Shown here: positions 8,161 to 15,559 of the stretch, piece by piece
How the letters are laid out: each line of letters begins with the position of its first letter
Numbering within the stretch: position 1 is the first letter of the stretch
NCBI GenBank assembly: GCA_003526525.1
Contig: DPVV01000578.1
Span: 1-17,766, forward strand
Source: Lachnoclostridium phytofermentans
GTDB lineage: Bacteria; Bacillota; Clostridia; Lachnospirales; Lachnospiraceae
Direction of reading: 5' to 3'
Length of the DNA: 17,766 nucleotides
The notes under the pieces: generated by a model
What the model saw: only the letters and a program-made list of their open reading frames with translations
What the model was told of the DNA's origin: nothing
Databases searched by the model: none
Made by a program: the position numbers and the translations under genes

Positions 8161-8187
8161 GTGTGAAAGAACAAAGTTCTTTCACAC
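8161..8187 (-). repeat. Perfect 12-bp hairpin in the fabD-fabG gap
   Basis: GTGTGAAAGAAC (8161-8172) and its exact complement (8176-8187) are separated by only three bases. It lies about 15 bases upstream of the fabG ribosome binding site. There is no T run after it in the - direction. Confidence 0.75.
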
Positions 8188-8300
8188 GGATATATGTGTC
8201 TGCGTCGTCTTCGGCACATATCCGCCTAATGCAACCATGTTTTCAAGTGTCTACTGAGCAGGCACATATATCAGCCTACTGCAGGCAGTTTACAATGTAT
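8188..8300. other. Middle of the fabD-fabG gap: imperfect direct and inverted repeats, no gene seen
   Basis: No reading frame of note. On the - strand two related segments, GGCGGATATGTGCC and GGCTGATATATGTGCC, recur about 55 bases apart, and the first can fold with the ACACATATATCC that follows. A weak promoter-like pair TTGAAA-17-GGATAT can be read towards fabG, but it is not convincing. Confidence 0.45.
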
Positions 8301-8308
8301 AAAAGTGA

Positions 8309-8351
8309 CCAATATCAGATTTTGTTATGAGTAGTAACAAAATCTGATTGG
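8309..8351 (-). repeat. Hairpin just after fabD
   Basis: A perfect 12-bp stem (CAGATTTTGTTA against TAACAAAATCTG) around a 7-base loop is extended by a further CCAAT/ATTGG pairing across a 2-base bulge, giving 17 pairs. It begins 24 bases after the fabD stop codon. In the - direction it is followed by CACTTTTAT rather than a solid T run, so it could be a leaky terminator, a processing site or a stabilising 3' structure. Confidence 0.7.
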
Positions 8352-8375
8352 TACGAATACAATACGAATCATTAT

Positions 8376-9293
8376 TTATAAAACATCTAGCTTATCTAAG
8401 TCTTCTATCTTTTCTATGTTAATTACTTGCATAGTACGATCAATCTTTTTTACAAATGAGGATAATGTTTTTCCTGGTCCAATCTCAACAAAAGTTGTGA
8501 TACCATTTGCAATCATTTTTTCCACACTCTGCTGCCAACGTACGGATGAAGAAACCTGAGCTGACAAACTATCTATGATAAGCTCTTTACTCGTGATATA
8601 TTCTGCAGTTGTATTCGCAACGTAAGGAATTGCTGGATCATTTATAGCAATCTTTTCTAATTCCTTTCGAAGCTTTTCTCCAGCAGGAAGAAGCATAGGT
8701 GAATGGAATGGACCACTTACATTAAGCGGTAATACCCTTTTTGCTCCTGCTTTTTCAAGGCTAATCTTTGCTGCTTCAACCGCGGTATTTTCACCTGAGA
8801 TTACGATTTGCCCTGGACAATTATAATTTGCAACGGTTACAATTCCTTCCGTATTGGCACAGATTTCTTCTACCAATTCATTGTTAAGCCCTAACACTGC
8901 TGCCATCGTACCTACAGATACTGGTACTGCTTCTTGCATATAGATTCCTCTTTTTCTTACAAGATAAATCACATCTTTTAAGCTTAGAACCTTACTCTGA
9001 TATAGGGCTACATACTCTCCTAAACTAAGTCCGGCACAAACAGCTGGAGTAATATTCTTCTCCTTCATAGCCATTAGCATTGCTGTCATAGTAGTAACCA
9101 TAGCTGCTTGCGTATATTCTGTTATATGAAGTCTTTCATCCTCTTCAAAAATCAGTTTTGTCATATCGAGTGATAAAATATCACTTGCTAATTCAAATAC
9201 CTCTCTAGATTCCTTATAGGTATCATAAAAGTCTTTTCCCATTCCAGTATATTGCGCCCCCTGGCCTGGGAATAGAAATGCCACTTGTTTCAT
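8376..9293 (-). CDS. fabD: Malonyl-CoA:ACP transacylase FabD
   Basis: 305 residues, normal length. Transfers malonyl from CoA to acyl carrier protein, feeding FabF. The N terminus carries LFPGQGAQYTGMG, the nucleophile elbow is GLSLGEY with S90, and the second catalytic residue is H197 in SGPFHSPML. The ATG at 9293 has GGAGG 11 bases upstream. It is the first recognisable fab gene; FabH, ACP and an enoyl reductase, which usually stand before it in clostridia, are absent. No convincing promoter was found in the 85 bases upstream, so it may be transcribed from the sigma-factor gene region or from a promoter I cannot recognise. Confidence 0.96.
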   Translation of the reverse strand: MKQVAFLFPGQGAQYTGMGKDFYDTYKESREVFELASDILSLDMTKLIFEEDERLHITEYTQAAMVTTMTAMLMAMKEKNITPAVCAGLSLGEYVALYQSKVLSLKDVIYLVRKRGIYMQEAVPVSVGTMAAVLGLNNELVEEICANTEGIVTVANYNCPGQIVISGENTAVEAAKISLEKAGAKRVLPLNVSGPFHSPMLLPAGEKLRKELEKIAINDPAIPYVANTTAEYITSKELIIDSLSAQVSSSVRWQQSVEKMIANGITTFVEIGPGKTLSSFVKKIDRTMQVINIEKIEDLDKLDVL

Positions 9294-9355
9294 TTACAAC
9301 CTAACCTCCAAGTAACTATACTTTTTAACTAAAATTCTCTCATTCAATGATAAAT

Positions 9356-9374
9356 GAGGGGAGTTTCTCCCCTC
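9356..9374 (-). repeat. GC-rich hairpin between the small membrane protein gene and fabD
   Basis: GAGGGGAG and CTCCCCTC are perfectly complementary with a three-base loop. The stem starts five bases after the stop codon of the upstream gene. It has the stability of a terminator stem but no T run follows, so any termination would be partial. Confidence 0.6.
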
Positions 9375-9378
9375 GTTC

Positions 9379-9795
9379 TTATGCTGTTTGTACTCTCTTT
9401 CCAAACAATTTGCTTAACCACTTTTTCTTAGCAACCATACGCACTAAACTTATAATAACGACTAACATGGCTACTATCCCTGACACTACTGCTACCAATG
9501 CTTTCATCTTTGCTTGAACGGCATCTACCTTCTCTTTTACTTGCGCTTTTGCATGAGCAGCACGCTCTGATACAGGTTCATACGCAACTATATTGTCATA
9601 TAGTTCTCTTTGCTCATTTATGGTTCGATATAATGTATCTGATATTACAAATACATTTCCCTTCTTAAACGGTGTTAATGTTCGCTTTCTTTTTGCAATG
9701 GTCTTTTGCATTTGAATGTCCCTCTCAGGATACTCGTTTTCTAAGAATTTGGTATCTAAATCACCCATTAGATCAATTAAGTAATTTTCCGTCAT
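9379..9795 (-). CDS. Small membrane-anchored protein, candidate anti-sigma factor
   Basis: 138 residues. Residues 1-99 are hydrophilic and rich in lysine, arginine and glutamate. Residues 100-121 (ALVAVVSGIVAMLVVIISLV) are one clear membrane segment, followed by a basic tail (KKKWLSKLFGKR). The start has AGGGAG five bases upstream and lies 14 bases after the stop of the ECF sigma gene, so the two are surely co-transcribed. Single-span proteins encoded directly behind an ECF sigma factor are often anti-sigma factors, and the N-terminal LIDLMGDLDTKFLENE resembles proteins found at this position in related bacteria. There is no zinc-binding HxxxCxxC motif of the ZAS type, so the assignment is by position and architecture, not by a diagnostic domain. 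Confidence 0.6.
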   Translation of the reverse strand: MTENYLIDLMGDLDTKFLENEYPERDIQMQKTIAKRKRTLTPFKKGNVFVISDTLYRTINEQRELYDNIVAYEPVSERAAHAKAQVKEKVDAVQAKMKALVAVVSGIVAMLVVIISLVRMVAKKKWLSKLFGKRVQTA

Positions 9796-9809
9796 GTCTG
9801 CTCCCTTCT

Positions 9810-10364
9810 TTATATTAACTGAAATTCATTTTTCATTTTTGTACGTAAACGTGATAATCTACTATCCACTGCTGTAACAGACATGCTCATGGCATGTGCT
9901 ATTACCTTGGAGGATTGCATATAATAATATTTCCTTATCATTAATTCCCGATCTTTCTCCGGGAGACTTGCAATCATTTTATTTAGCTTCTTTACATTTT
10001 CTCTTCGCATCATTTGATTTTCAATGTTCACACTTACATCGGGAAGCACCGATGCAAGTTCTGCTACATCTTCGGTATGTGTCCGATCTTCGTGCCTCTT
10101 AACGTCACGCAAACGATTGATTGCGGTGTTTCTGACTATTACCTTAAGGTAGGTAGATAATGAGGCTTTCGTATAATCATATTTCTCCGCATTCTTCCAG
10201 AATTTAAAATACGTATCGTTAACACATTCCTCGATATCTCTTACATGGTTTCCAAGGATACCAGCTGCGATATATACTAGCAGTTTCTCATACTTCTCTG
10301 CTAACAAGGAGAGTCCCAGTTGATTTTTCTTATTAATCAGAGAAAGAATTTCTTCATCGGTCAA
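9810..10364 (-). CDS. ECF-type RNA polymerase sigma factor, TTG start proposed
   Basis: 184 residues from the proposed start. Region 2 (core binding and -10 recognition) runs through LLAEKYEKLLVYIAAG, DIEECVNDTYFKFWKN and STYLKVIVRNTAINRLRD. Region 4 is the C-terminal helix-turn-helix LPEKDRELMIRKYYY...VIAHAMSMSVTAVDSRLSRLR. No regions 1 or 3 are present, which defines the ECF group. The frame is open to an ATG at 10421, but the only good ribosome binding site (GGAGG) lies eight bases before a TTG at 10364, giving the natural N terminus TDEEILSLI. The longer version would add an unlikely LRHCRIPLLYRYSK leader read through a palindrome. It is co-transcribed with a small membrane protein and lies directly upstream of the fab operon. 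Its target promoters are unknown. Confidence 0.88.
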   Translation of the reverse strand: MTDEEILSLINKKNQLGLSLLAEKYEKLLVYIAAGILGNHVRDIEECVNDTYFKFWKNAEKYDYTKASLSTYLKVIVRNTAINRLRDVKRHEDRTHTEDVAELASVLPDVSVNIENQMMRRENVKKLNKMIASLPEKDRELMIRKYYYMQSSKVIAHAMSMSVTAVDSRLSRLRTKMKNEFQLI

Positions 10365-10402
10365 GTTAACTGCCTCCTTCGAGTAACGATATAATAGTGG
10401 GA

Positions 10403-10417
10403 TACGACAATGTCGTA
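10403..10417. promoter_or_regulatory. Palindrome in the leader of the sigma-factor gene
   Basis: TACGACA-A-TGTCGTA is a perfect 7-1-7 inverted repeat, 39 bases before the proposed TTG start. A second pair, TAGTG/CACTA, flanks it and could extend it into a longer hairpin with a small internal loop. On the - strand an AT-rich TATTATAG lies just upstream. It could be an operator or an RNA hairpin. I do not recognise the family of the binding protein. Confidence 0.5.
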
Positions 10418-10481
10418 ACACTATAATAACGCATGCCTATCTATAAATACACTTGAAATAAAAATACCTTGCAACAATTTT

Positions 10482-11963
10482 TTAATTTCCTGATTTCCAT
10501 GGTGAATCATAATACTTACCAGAGTTTGGAGCTCTCGTTGGAAGTGGAGCTGATGTTGGTAATGGAAGAGGGGTTGGTGTTGGTCGATTTGCATAGTGAA
10601 TCGTCGCTTCTTCCTCCGTATATAACGCCTCCTTGGTATAATTCATATTACCGTTCCATAAAAGCCACTCCGAGTAATCTGAATCATAGACAGCTTCAAT
10701 CTGATCTCTGACTTCCTTGGAACCATATCGAATATAATGCTTAATCCAAGGAGCTGTAAAATCCTGAAGCCAAGGCCGTACCTTCGCCCGGTGTTCTCCT
10801 TCTGGTATTTGATTTAAAACCTTTCTGGAAGCATCTAACGCTGCCAGTATAAGATTATAAGGCTCTGTATCTGGATATTTAATTCCATAATATCCTTCCC
10901 CATAATGGGAAGGGTAAATCATAGGACATATATAATCTAAATATTTTGACATCTCTAAATAACTTTGTCCAACAATTTTTGCATCTACTGAGCTACTGAT
11001 AATCGCTCCGTAAACATCCGCTGATACAAAGATACCTAATGGTCGTAACTTTTCACAAGCATATTTTACAAACTCTGTGATAGTTTCAATTTTAGTTTTT
11101 GTGCTAGCTTCTACTCCAAAATCAACATTTGCCATACCACTATCCGTTGAAAAACGAATGTAATCAAAATTAACCTCATCAAAACCAAGTGCAGCACATT
11201 GCGAAGCTATTCCAACTAAGTAATCCCATACTTCTTTTTTATAAGGATTTACCCAAGCTAACTTATCCTTATCACGAAAGGTAGAACCATCCTTTAGCTT
11301 AAGTGCAAGCTCTGGCCTTTTATCAGCAAGTACAGGATCCTTAAATGCTACAACACGGGCAATGAGATATACATCTTGTTCTTTAAGTTTCCTTATCAAT
11401 CCATTAATGTCACTGATATAACCTCTTGTTGCATTAATATCAATGGCTGGCTGATAGTTCATCTGGTAAGTGATTCTCCCATCATCATCTTTAATGTCAA
11501 TTACCATTGCATTAAGTTCCGTGTCATCAACTAACTTTAACAAATCATCGATATTTTTATTTGCCTTGGATGCTGTAATGTATATCCCCTTTGCTTTTAC
11601 TGCATTTCTACCATCTTTAAAATTTGCCATCCAAACTTCCTTATCTTCTTCAGGCTCTAACAGTTTTTCCCCTGTTGGCCTTGCAATCCACATCCCATAT
11701 GGTCCAGATGCCGTCCGTCCCGATAATTCCTCATGCTGATGTTTGATTAATTGATTTTCAGAAAGTTCACTTTTTCCCTTCCTATCTATCTTCGCTTTTG
11801 TATAAAAGAAAACGCATGTACCAAGTCCTAAAGCAATTACTAAAATGAGTAATGCTAACATCTCTCGCTTCTGGAAGCTCTTTCTACGCGCAGTAAATTT
11901 TAGTTTCTTACGTCTTGCATCAAAATCAAGATAACGATCTTTCTTTTTCATCCTACTCCTCAT
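10482..11963 (-). CDS. Membrane-anchored putative glycoside hydrolase (DUF4015-like)
   Basis: 493 residues from the chosen start. A strongly basic N terminus (residues 1-33) is followed by one membrane segment at about 35-54, so the bulk of the protein should lie outside the cell. After a linker, residues ~123-445 form a TIM-barrel-type domain that starts AKGIYITASKA and contains VIDIKDDDGRITY, FDEVNFDYIRF (261-271, with acidic residues suited to catalysis) and ICPMIYPSHYG. These are hallmarks of the putative glycosyl hydrolase family called DUF4015; the substrate is unknown, with cell-wall or surface glycans possible. The tail from 460 is rich in proline and threonine (PTPTPLPLPTSAPLPT), like a wall-spanning linker. 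An ATG at 11963 has AAAGGA nine bases upstream; another ATG four codons later also has a site. The open frame to 12017 runs through an inverted repeat and is unlikely to be translated. Confidence 0.82.
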   Translation of the reverse strand: MRSRMKKKDRYLDFDARRKKLKFTARRKSFQKREMLALLILVIALGLGTCVFFYTKAKIDRKGKSELSENQLIKHQHEELSGRTASGPYGMWIARPTGEKLLEPEEDKEVWMANFKDGRNAVKAKGIYITASKANKNIDDLLKLVDDTELNAMVIDIKDDDGRITYQMNYQPAIDINATRGYISDINGLIRKLKEQDVYLIARVVAFKDPVLADKRPELALKLKDGSTFRDKDKLAWVNPYKKEVWDYLVGIASQCAALGFDEVNFDYIRFSTDSGMANVDFGVEASTKTKIETITEFVKYACEKLRPLGIFVSADVYGAIISSSVDAKIVGQSYLEMSKYLDYICPMIYPSHYGEGYYGIKYPDTEPYNLILAALDASRKVLNQIPEGEHRAKVRPWLQDFTAPWIKHYIRYGSKEVRDQIEAVYDSDYSEWLLWNGNMNYTKEALYTEEEATIHYANRPTPTPLPLPTSAPLPTRAPNSGKYYDSPWKSGN

Positions 11964-11986
11964 TCCTACGCATCCTTTTGCACATT

Positions 11987-12024
11987 CGAAGTTTGTGCTG
12001 AGGATTTCCAGGCACAAACTTTCG
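11987..12024 (-). repeat. Inverted repeat in the leader of the putative hydrolase
   Basis: CGAAGTTTGTGC (11987-11998) pairs with GCACAAACTTTCG (12012-12024) except for one bulged base, around a 13-base loop. It lies 24 bases upstream of the chosen start codon. There is no T run, so it is a leader structure or a dispersed repeat rather than a terminator. Confidence 0.6.
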
Positions 12025-12167
12025 TGCGAAACTTAGAAATTCTTAGGCAGCGTATTTTGATGCCATAGAATCTCTTTTCACACTTCAATCTTATAGTAAG
12101 CCCTCGGATCGTATGCATTTTCTTAGTAGTTTTTAAGGGCTTTCGTCTGGAATCTATCGTTCTACAC

Positions 12168-13253
12168 TTATCTTTTTAGCTGGCGTTGTATCTTTAAAAA
12201 TATTTCTATAATATCAGGATCTAAGCTATGATTTGCCTCAAGCTTCATGCGCTGTAGTGCCTCTATATGTGCTCCCTCACCTTTATCTGCATAATCCCTT
12301 AACAAATTATCATACATGTTTACTACGGTCACAATTCGGGCAGATAAAGGTATTTCTTTCCCTCTTAATCCCATCGGATATCCTGTCCCATCATACTTCT
12401 CATGATGATACTTCGCTATGTCAATTGCCATCTTTAAGAAGTCATTATATTCACTTTGTGCATAAGCTTCGCTTAAATTTTTAGCTCCTAGTTCTGTATG
12501 TGATTCCAGTATCTTTTCTTCATCTATAGTAAGTTTCCCCTTTTTTTGCAAAATATTATCAGGTATGAATATTTTACCGATATCATGTAATGCGGAAGCA
12601 AGCTCAATCGTATCAATATAATCTTGTGAGATCTCAGCTTCGTATAAACCCGAAAAATGTAAACTCATTGCAAGAAGTCTACTGTTCTTTCCTATATTCT
12701 CAATATGATTTTCCCTTACCTTATCTCTTGCTTCACACATTCTTGCCATCGCGTAGATCAGATTTTTCTCTTCCGTTTCTATCTTTTCCATCTGTTCTTT
12801 GACAAGTTTTTGAAGCTTCTGATTATACATCTCAAGTTCTTGCTGCATCCGATGTATTTTAAGATGAGTACTAATTCTAAGAGATACTTCTTCGTGTTCA
12901 AAAGGTTTACTAATAAAATCAACCGCACCAAGGTTAAATCCTCGTATTTTATCTTCAGTAGAATTCATCGCTGAAATAAAGATAATCGGAATATCTCTCG
13001 TTTTTGCATCTTTTTTTAATCTCTCACACCACTCAAATCCATCCATATCAGGCATAGAGATGTCTAATAAAATAAGTTGCGGTAGTGTTGCCTCAATTGC
13101 CTGTGTTGCTTGTTTTACACTAGTAACTGGACGTGCTACATAACCAGATTTTCGTATCATCTCTGTCAACACAATTAAATTTGCGATCACATCATCCACT
13201 ATAAGAATATTTGCTTCCTGTATTGTCTGTTCTCCTAATTCCAAATCATCCAC
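12168..13253 (-). CDS. Response regulator with HD-GYP domain (probable cyclic-di-GMP phosphodiesterase)
   Basis: 361 residues. Residues ~13-133 are a CheY-like receiver with the acidic pair D20/D21, phospho-acceptor D64 in LLDISMPDMDG, S94 and K116 (ISKPF). A coiled linker (135-165) leads to an HD-GYP domain with H183, the metal pair H223-D224 in HDIGK, H252, H283-H284 and the full signature HHEKYDGTGYP (283-293). Intact HD-GYP domains hydrolyse cyclic-di-GMP, so phosphorylation by the adjacent kinase would tune second-messenger levels; this is family knowledge, not shown here. The listed start is a GTG with only a weak site. A TTG three codons on (13244), with GGGGTGG five bases upstream, is an equally good candidate. 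The gene follows the kinase by 31 bases. Confidence 0.92.
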   Translation of the reverse strand: MDDLELGEQTIQEANILIVDDVIANLIVLTEMIRKSGYVARPVTSVKQATQAIEATLPQLILLDISMPDMDGFEWCERLKKDAKTRDIPIIFISAMNSTEDKIRGFNLGAVDFISKPFEHEEVSLRISTHLKIHRMQQELEMYNQKLQKLVKEQMEKIETEEKNLIYAMARMCEARDKVRENHIENIGKNSRLLAMSLHFSGLYEAEISQDYIDTIELASALHDIGKIFIPDNILQKKGKLTIDEEKILESHTELGAKNLSEAYAQSEYNDFLKMAIDIAKYHHEKYDGTGYPMGLRGKEIPLSARIVTVVNMYDNLLRDYADKGEGAHIEALQRMKLEANHSLDPDIIEIFLKIQRQLKR

Positions 13254-13284
13254 CCCATATATTCTATCATTCGCAATTACTTAG

Positions 13285-14757
13285 TTACGACTGTAAATAA
13301 TCCTGCAATTTTATTATCTGTTTTTGAGTTCTCTCATAGTCTTCTTTTCTTACCGCAAGCTCTAGACGAAAAGCATTTTTTCTACCTTCCTGCTCAGATT
13401 CCGGTATCATTTTTTTAATAATACTTGCAAAATTTTCAGCCTTTTCCCAAGTTTCTAACTCTACACAGATAATTAGTTTTTCTAAATACTCTGCAATAGC
13501 CTCCTTATCAAGTACATATCGTTCCGGCAATCTCGGAGTTTTCACATTCTGTCTATCTCCGGAAATCACATTCCAAGTAGTGTTTTCCATAGTGAACCCG
13601 TTATTCCCCTCAAGTTTAGGTTCTGTCTCTATTTCGTAATCCTCTTTTACCACTTTAAATCGAACGGTGAAAGAAAACGTACTTCCCCTTCCTATTTCAC
13701 TACTTACATGAATCCTGCCTCCCATTAACTCTACTAAACTTTTACTAATTGCAAGTCCGAGCCCTGTTCCGCCATATCTTCTAGTAATGGAGCCATCCAC
13801 TTGAGAAAAGCTTTGAAAAAGCTTATCCTGATCTTCTTTCGATATTCCGATCCCACTATCAATAACCATAAAAAATAGTTCTACTTCATCTTCTTTTTGA
13901 TCTGTATTGATTACTTCAATCACTATTTGTCCAACAGAAGTAAATTTTATTGCATTTGATATCAGATTACTAAGAATTTGCTCCAAACGTAGCTCATCCC
14001 CTAATATTTTTGTAGGAACGTTTTCCCCTATATTTACTTGAAGCTTTAACCCTTTCTCATTTAATTTCGGTATATGATAAGATAACGTATTCTTAAGAAA
14101 ATTCGAAATATCAATTACCTTATTTTCAAGTTGCATCTTCCCCGCAGTGATTTTTGAAAAGTCTAAGATTCCATTAATGATATTTGTCATATTATCACAG
14201 CAACGTCTGATAATATTTACACTTTCTCTCTGACTTTGTGTTAATTCCGTACTTAGCAAAACATCTGCTAACCCTTTCATTCCGTTTACCGGTGTCCTTA
14301 GCTCATGCGTGATGTTAGCCAGAAATTCATTTTTTACTCCAGTCGCTTCCTTTAGTTCTTCTTTAACATTCTTTTCTCTTTTCATAACAGCATTCAGCTC
14401 TGACATATTCCGGGTGATACAAATGGTAACATTATCTTGTTCCTTCTCTCCCCATAATAATTTAATCCTTACAGGATAACAGGTCTGATTCTTTCTATAT
14501 GCAAATGTTTCAATTACTGAATATTCCATCGTTTCTTTTACATCTTCTACTTCAAAACGATTAATAATCACATTATCATTATGTACTTTTAATGCTTTGG
14601 GAAATATGTCCATGATATTGGTATTAACTAATTCGTCCATATATCCAGTTTCTTGCATGGCAGCATCATTTGCATAAAAAATTTGCCCTATTTGATTAAA
14701 AACAAAAACCCCTTCTGCACAATGATTCAAAACTAAATCATAAGGAATATTGCACAT
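13285..14757 (-). CDS. Soluble PAS-domain sensor histidine kinase
   Basis: 490 residues without any membrane segment, so it senses something in the cytoplasm. Residues 1-120 are a PAS domain (GVFVFNQIGQIFYANDAAMQETGY). After a short coiled coil comes the dimerisation domain with phospho-histidine H151 in NITHELRTPVNG. The ATPase domain shows N264/N268 (NLISNAIKF), the G1 box DSGIG (300-304), the F box LFQSFSQVD and the G2 box GGTGLGLAIS (329-338). There is no attached receiver, so the HD-GYP regulator encoded next is the natural partner. The last ~80 residues (~410-490) form a helical tail that looks like an Hpt-type bundle without the phospho-histidine. The ATG has AGGGGG six bases upstream, and a clear promoter lies in front. 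Confidence 0.93.
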   Translation of the reverse strand: MCNIPYDLVLNHCAEGVFVFNQIGQIFYANDAAMQETGYMDELVNTNIMDIFPKALKVHNDNVIINRFEVEDVKETMEYSVIETFAYRKNQTCYPVRIKLLWGEKEQDNVTICITRNMSELNAVMKREKNVKEELKEATGVKNEFLANITHELRTPVNGMKGLADVLLSTELTQSQRESVNIIRRCCDNMTNIINGILDFSKITAGKMQLENKVIDISNFLKNTLSYHIPKLNEKGLKLQVNIGENVPTKILGDELRLEQILSNLISNAIKFTSVGQIVIEVINTDQKEDEVELFFMVIDSGIGISKEDQDKLFQSFSQVDGSITRRYGGTGLGLAISKSLVELMGGRIHVSSEIGRGSTFSFTVRFKVVKEDYEIETEPKLEGNNGFTMENTTWNVISGDRQNVKTPRLPERYVLDKEAIAEYLEKLIICVELETWEKAENFASIIKKMIPESEQEGRKNAFRLELAVRKEDYERTQKQIIKLQDYLQS

Positions 14758-14788
14758 GATGCACCCCCTTTACCATTTTCTTACCAAT

Positions 14789-14817
14789 ATGATAATTCAC
14801 TCAAAAAAGTTTGTCAA
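14789..14817 (-). promoter_or_regulatory. Sigma-A promoter of the kinase/HD-GYP pair
   Basis: On the - strand TTGACA (14812-14817), a 17-base spacer and TATCAT (14789-14794), 31 bases before the kinase start codon. It diverges from the XRE-gene promoter, with about 40 bases between the two -35 boxes. Confidence 0.8.
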
Positions 14818-14855
14818 TGCGATAGCAGTTAGTATATCAATCTTTGGAAAATATG

Positions 14856-14883
14856 TTGACATTTTGCCATATTTTGTTATAAT
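14856..14883 (+). promoter_or_regulatory. Sigma-A promoter of the XRE regulator gene
   Basis: Perfect TTGACA (14856-14861) and perfect TATAAT (14878-14883) with a 16-base spacer. The start codon is 71 bases downstream. A short inverted pair GCGCT/AGCGC lies in the leader (about 14907-14935) and could be a self-operator, but this is weak. Confidence 0.85.
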
Positions 14884-14954
14884 AATTGAAGAATACGTTT
14901 GCGCTACACGAAAGATTAAATGCAAGCGCTAAGAAAAGGACTTGGAGGTCAAAT

Positions 14955-15299
14955 ATGAATTTTAATATACGTTTAAAGCAATTGCGTCAAAAGCATAAAT
15001 TGACACAGAGCGAGCTTGCTGAAATTCTTGGTTTAAAGCCAACTGCCGTATCAAATTATGAATCAAGAAGAAATGAACCATCATTTGAAAAATTAATTGC
15101 ACTCTCCAGATACTTTGATGTATCGTGTGATTATCTGCTTGGTATTTCAGATGCCTATCTTCCCGTCGGCGGTGAAGTTTTGGATAAAGATATCGTGGAT
15201 TTCTTTAATCTATATCAGCAATTAGATTCTAATAACGCAGCAGAATTAAAGAATTTTGCGAACTACCTACTATACAAACAAGAATCCTCTAACGAATAA
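14955..15299 (+). CDS. XRE-family transcriptional regulator
   Basis: 114 residues. The Cro/CI-type helix-turn-helix fills residues 5-64: RLKQLRQKHKLTQSELAEIL, then KPTAVSNYESRRNEPSFEKL, and a final helix ending FDVSCDYLLGISD, the standard ending of this family. The remaining ~50 residues are a short helical tail, probably for dimerisation. The ATG at 14955 has GGAGG six bases upstream; the frame is open back to 14886 but those 23 residues are not family-like. It is transcribed from a strong promoter, divergent from the kinase, and followed by a strong terminator, so it is a single-gene unit. Its target is unknown; self-repression or control of the divergent kinase promoter are the simplest guesses. 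Confidence 0.92.
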   Translation: MNFNIRLKQLRQKHKLTQSELAEILGLKPTAVSNYESRRNEPSFEKLIALSRYFDVSCDYLLGISDAYLPVGGEVLDKDIVDFFNLYQQLDSNNAAELKNFANYLLYKQESSNE

Positions 15300-15357
15300 G
15301 TTACATAGGCGGTAGTAAAAGGCCAAGTGTTCCAATGTCCCATAGAAAAAATTGAAA

Positions 15358-15392
15358 GCTCAATCGAGGTTAACTCGATTGAGCCTTCTTTT
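15358..15392 (+). terminator. Rho-independent terminator of the XRE gene
   Basis: GCTCAATCGAG and its exact complement form a perfect 11-bp stem (15358-15368 with 15374-15384) around a 5-base loop, followed by CTTCTTTT. It lies 58 bases after the stop codon. The other strand has a run of A/T as well, so it may act in both directions. The 167 bases from here to the next gene hold only AT-rich promoter-like sequence. Confidence 0.88.
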
Positions 15393-15559
15393 GCATAGTG
15401 GACGTTAAATAGACTTTGTCTACCAAGTTAAAATAAAAAAGATTTTTATAATAATATAAAAAAGCATTTGGGGAAACTTGGCACTTTTTCTATTGATATT
15501 ATTTGTATATAATGGTAATATATTCTAGTATAATATTATAATATAAGGAGAATTGGTAT

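Noticed and set aside
8137..8375. Remnant of an acyl carrier protein gene in the fabD-fabG gap
   Set aside because: The length would fit, but no frame contains anything like the DSL phosphopantetheine motif, and the gap is built from inverted repeats.
9294..9378. FapR- or FabT-type operator before fabD
   Set aside because: The sequence TTTTAGTTAAAAAGTATAG only faintly recalls the FapR site and lacks its inverted symmetry; no FabT-like palindrome is visible.
12090..12150. Terminator after the HD-GYP gene (AAGCCCT...AGGGCTT)
   Set aside because: Only seven pairs with a loop of more than 20 bases and no T run follow, so it is not convincing.
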